From: Gyrodactylus bullatarudis
Taxonomy: Eukaryota > Platyhelminthes > Monogenea > Gyrodactylidea > Gyrodactylidae
NCBI GenBank assembly: GCA_012064415.1
Contig: SSNU01000234.1
Coordinates: 309,503-373,502, forward strand
Direction: 5' to 3'
DNA length: 64,000 nt
Translations under genes and position numbers: made by a program
Shown here: positions 61,346 to 64,000 of the stretch, one piece after another
Layout: each line of letters starts with the position of its first letter
How positions within the stretch are numbered: position 1 is the first letter of the stretch
The notes under the pieces: generated by a model
Database searches by the model: none
Told to the model about the DNA's origin: nothing
Seen by the model: only the letters and a program-made list of their open reading frames with translations

Positions 61346-62668
61346 ATGCTATTCTTGATGAATAAAATTCTCTCCGGAGATATTACAGCCCGAGAGATCA
61401 TGGCTTATACATTCAGTAAATTCCAAAAGAAAAAACCACCCAGTACCACTATCGTCCTGAGTATTTTAAAGAGGTGTCAACAACATGTACTGGATGAGAG
61501 AATCAGGAAGTTCGTAGCAGATTTCGACACGAGAATCAATGTTACAGTGGAGGAATGGCAGGAGTTCAATGAAGAAAATGAATCAGATCCCTCCATCCTG
61601 ATTGGTAAGAAGATAATTCTCATTAAATGGCTTCTGACCATCTTCAAGCTCATCAAACATCCTAGGGACATGTTCTACCTGATCAGGAGACACTTTTTGA
61701 TGGCTCCACTATTTGTTTATGCCGAAGTTGATCTCTACTGTGACCTTAGAACTAAGCTGTATGGATTTGTAGAAAACGAATATAGTCGTTCTTTGGTTGA
61801 AGAGCTTACCTCCTACATTCTAAAGCATAAATTCAATAGAGATTGCCAGAGAATCTTTCGTAATGATTTGATTGAGGTGAAATTAGATTACCTCTTTCAT
61901 TCATGCCTAAACGGCCCAACATACTATACAATCTTGAATGTTTATTACGCTGTTTCGTTCGCCTTCTTTTACTCGGTTGGTAACTACAAGATTGGCAGAT
62001 ATAGAAACTTTTACTATCCCTGTGACGAAGTGGAATCACAAATTCTGCCTAGCCAGAAGGACACTCTAAGTGATTTCGAGAAAAGAATGGTCTGTGTTGA
62101 AAGCATCGAGGGTCTCATTGCTAATTCAGCTATTTCATTGAAACAGCTAAAAGATGCAATTCTGGACCTGTTTATCAAAGAGCGGGATCTATTGTTATCC
62201 AGAGACTTCAAGTGTATGATAATCAGATGTGGTAGGTACTTTACAAATCGTGAGTGTAGAGTTTTGTTCTTTGATAATCCCAATTTGTATGCTATAATAC
62301 ATAAAGACTGGCAAGAGTTAGAGAAAGATGAGATAGAATTGGCCGAAAAGTTAAAGTTAACCATACTCCTCACGTCATTGCTGTTTATGATTCGTTCGCC
62401 AAAAGTGAACGATGGCCATAATCAATTGTTGGCAGATAATCACATTTTGACCACTTATTTGATAGGCACAGAGAAAAATTTTGTAGAACTACTCAGAGAC
62501 ACAGAGTTGAAGAAGATTCTAGAGTCCACTAAAGATTACACAAGGTTAGTTGATTGTTTTGCTTATGATTACGAAAGATACATGACAAGAGAAGAATTTC
62601 CATTATTCCTCAACATCTACATGGTATTCCAAACGAAAGGCCTGATAGAAAAATTGAACCCTGTGTGA
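61346..62668 (+). CDS. Novel family gene F: 440-aa double-unit protein
   Basis: Intronless. Unit 1: hydrophobic helix about 89-103 (KIILIKWLLTIFKLI), VENEYSRSLVEEL at 142-154, ILNVYYAVSFAFFYS at 196-210. Unit 2: helix about 335-349 (KLKLTILLTSLLFMI), LLRDTELKKIL at 382-392, FLNIYMVFQ at 421-429. Pairs with gene E by order, length and shared LI...P-x-FV region. An N-terminal HVLDERIRKFVADF helix matches the N-terminal D-x-x-[LI]-[KR] helix of the small members. No signal peptide or known domain. An aataaa lies within about 30 bp of the stop. Confidence 0.75.
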   Translation: MLFLMNKILSGDITAREIMAYTFSKFQKKKPPSTTIVLSILKRCQQHVLDERIRKFVADFDTRINVTVEEWQEFNEENESDPSILIGKKIILIKWLLTIFKLIKHPRDMFYLIRRHFLMAPLFVYAEVDLYCDLRTKLYGFVENEYSRSLVEELTSYILKHKFNRDCQRIFRNDLIEVKLDYLFHSCLNGPTYYTILNVYYAVSFAFFYSVGNYKIGRYRNFYYPCDEVESQILPSQKDTLSDFEKRMVCVESIEGLIANSAISLKQLKDAILDLFIKERDLLLSRDFKCMIIRCGRYFTNRECRVLFFDNPNLYAIIHKDWQELEKDEIELAEKLKLTILLTSLLFMIRSPKVNDGHNQLLADNHILTTYLIGTEKNFVELLRDTELKKILESTKDYTRLVDCFAYDYERYMTREEFPLFLNIYMVFQTKGLIEKLNPV

Positions 62669-63868
62669 TTTTGATTTCATTGATATGCAATAAAAATATT
62701 TGATATTTAAAACTGATGATTTTCCATATTCTCATTCCAGTTTACTGAACTCTGTTCTGAAATTTAGATTTTGATTTGAAATTAGTAATTCAACCACATA
62801 TAATACTGAAATTTCCTACCTTTACAAGTTATTATATACATTTCAGTAGGATCAAGAATAGATCAAAAATATATATACAACTTTATCGAAGTTTCTCAAA
62901 AGAGGGTGGCCATTGAGTTTCGGTTCTGACTGTATGAAAATGGGAATTTATAATTTTTACAAAATCTTCCATTTTATCATCAAGAAGTCTAATTTTTGGA
63001 ATCCAGATCATTAGGCCCATTTCCATGATATGAAGAAAAGATTCTAAGGTGAGAGAGGGATCAAAATAAGACAAGGAACTCATCAATTTTAAGGGATCTC
63101 GGTTCATCAAAATTTCATGGATTTCCAAGTAGTGAAAATAATCTAAATAACAAAATTCGATATTCACACGATGATGGGGTGATTCTTAAAATCTGATTCA
63201 GCATATTTGATTTCTTTGACTAAAAATGATCCTAAAAATCACTTTTTGATCGCTTTCTTACGCTTATATCAACAAGAAAATTTCACTCAAAAATTCCCCT
63301 TTTCCATAATAACACACATCATGGCTCGCTGGATGAATTATTTTCATACCAAATCTATATTTATACCTCTCTGCTCCTCATCAGGTTGACCAATAATATG
63401 CAAGAAAACCAACAACCAATAGAATTTGAGTATTTTCCTAACCAATTTTTCTTCCACTTCTCACCAACTCTAGGCTATGAACATACAACATTTTTATGTA
63501 AAAATAAATTAATTTATTCATTAAAATCAAAAATATCATCAATTTTTTCTTTTTCAATTCTACGCCAAATTTTGGTTTCGGTAAACTGTTTGAGCATACC
63601 ATTCTTCTTGCGAGATCTTAGAAAGTATTATATCTATTTCTCGACAACAAATTTTAAACTTCTGAAGCAGTTTAAAACTGTCTTCGTCAATATTATACCA
63701 CACTAGAATGTTAAATATTATCAACGCATAAAATTAAGCTTCTAAAATCACCCAGTTTACAATCTAGTTCTCCCCTCCCCTCTTTTAATACAAAATATTC
63801 CTTTCACTCTAATTTAGGAACGAAATGTGAAAAAACAATCTGTATAATAATAATCCTATGGTCATCTT
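62669..63868. other. Intergenic DNA with half a foldback MITE
   Basis: About 62840-63160 resembles one arm of the foldback family (gatcaagaatagatc and the trailing pattern). The remainder is A+T rich without a supported gene. Confidence 0.4.
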
Positions 63869-64000
63869 ATGAAAATGTGTAAAAGAAATAATCTTACATT
63901 TCGAAAGGTAAATTTTAAATTTCTGATAAAAATATTCTAGCCCCTTGGCGAAGCAAACAGTGTTCCTGATAATTTGGTGGAAGACTTTTACAGGGAGTTA
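63869..64000 (+). CDS. Start of a spliced gene cut by the window edge
   Basis: ATG at 63869, exon 63869-63907 encoding MKMCKRNNLTFRK, then a 33-bp GT-AG intron (63908-63940) and exon 2 from 63941 to beyond the window, encoding PLGEANSVPDNLVEDFYREL. Phase 0 at the junction, no stops. Short intron of the size seen in the other genes here. Product unknown; the start could also be the second ATG at 63875. Confidence 0.4.

Noticed and set aside
1..64000. CRISPR array, bacterial operons or prophage
   Set aside because: The genes are intron-bearing animal genes, and no regularly spaced short direct repeats are seen.

Overview
The window is animal nuclear DNA. It carries a Wnt ligand, a Flower (CACFD1) channel homologue, a UPF3 nonsense-mediated-decay factor, a PUDP-type phosphatase and a large anoctamin (TMEM16), together with Penelope, piggyBac, Tc1/mariner, Mutator-like and LINE remnants. 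Base composition is strongly A+T rich, and the standard genetic code with GT-AG introns fits every gene. Many introns are only 26-40 bp, beside introns of several kilobases. Introns that short are known from dicyemids/orthonectids and some flatworms. This is a hint at lineage, not an identification.

Layout. Left part (1-12 kb): a divergent pair, UPF3 (-) and PUDP (+); a three-exon Wnt gene (+); a small membrane-protein gene (-) ending tail-to-tail with Wnt; Flower (+); and a 123-aa ubiquitin-like-looking protein (+). Middle (12.2-57.8 kb): one anoctamin gene of 16 exons that I could assemble with consistent phases (about 910 aa). Its introns hold most of the mobile DNA: an old and an intact Penelope element, a 2.3-kb Tc1/mariner with 566-bp inverted repeats, foldback MITEs, repeats with hammerhead-ribozyme motifs, and an internally deleted piggyBac. 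Right part (59-64 kb): two long intronless genes and the start of another spliced gene cut by the window edge.

The most interesting content is an unrecognised family of intronless genes. Four single-unit members (221-245 aa) sit inside anoctamin intron 6, on both strands. Two double-unit members (420 and 440 aa) lie just beyond the anoctamin gene. They share a membrane-like helix at a fixed place, a D-x-x-[LM]-[KRL] helix motif and a [ML]-N-[IV]-[YFL] hydrophobic motif, and I can assign no function. The second point of interest is the hammerhead self-cleaving RNA motifs: one just 3' of the intact Penelope ORF, two in the arms of an inverted repeat, and one or more solo copies.
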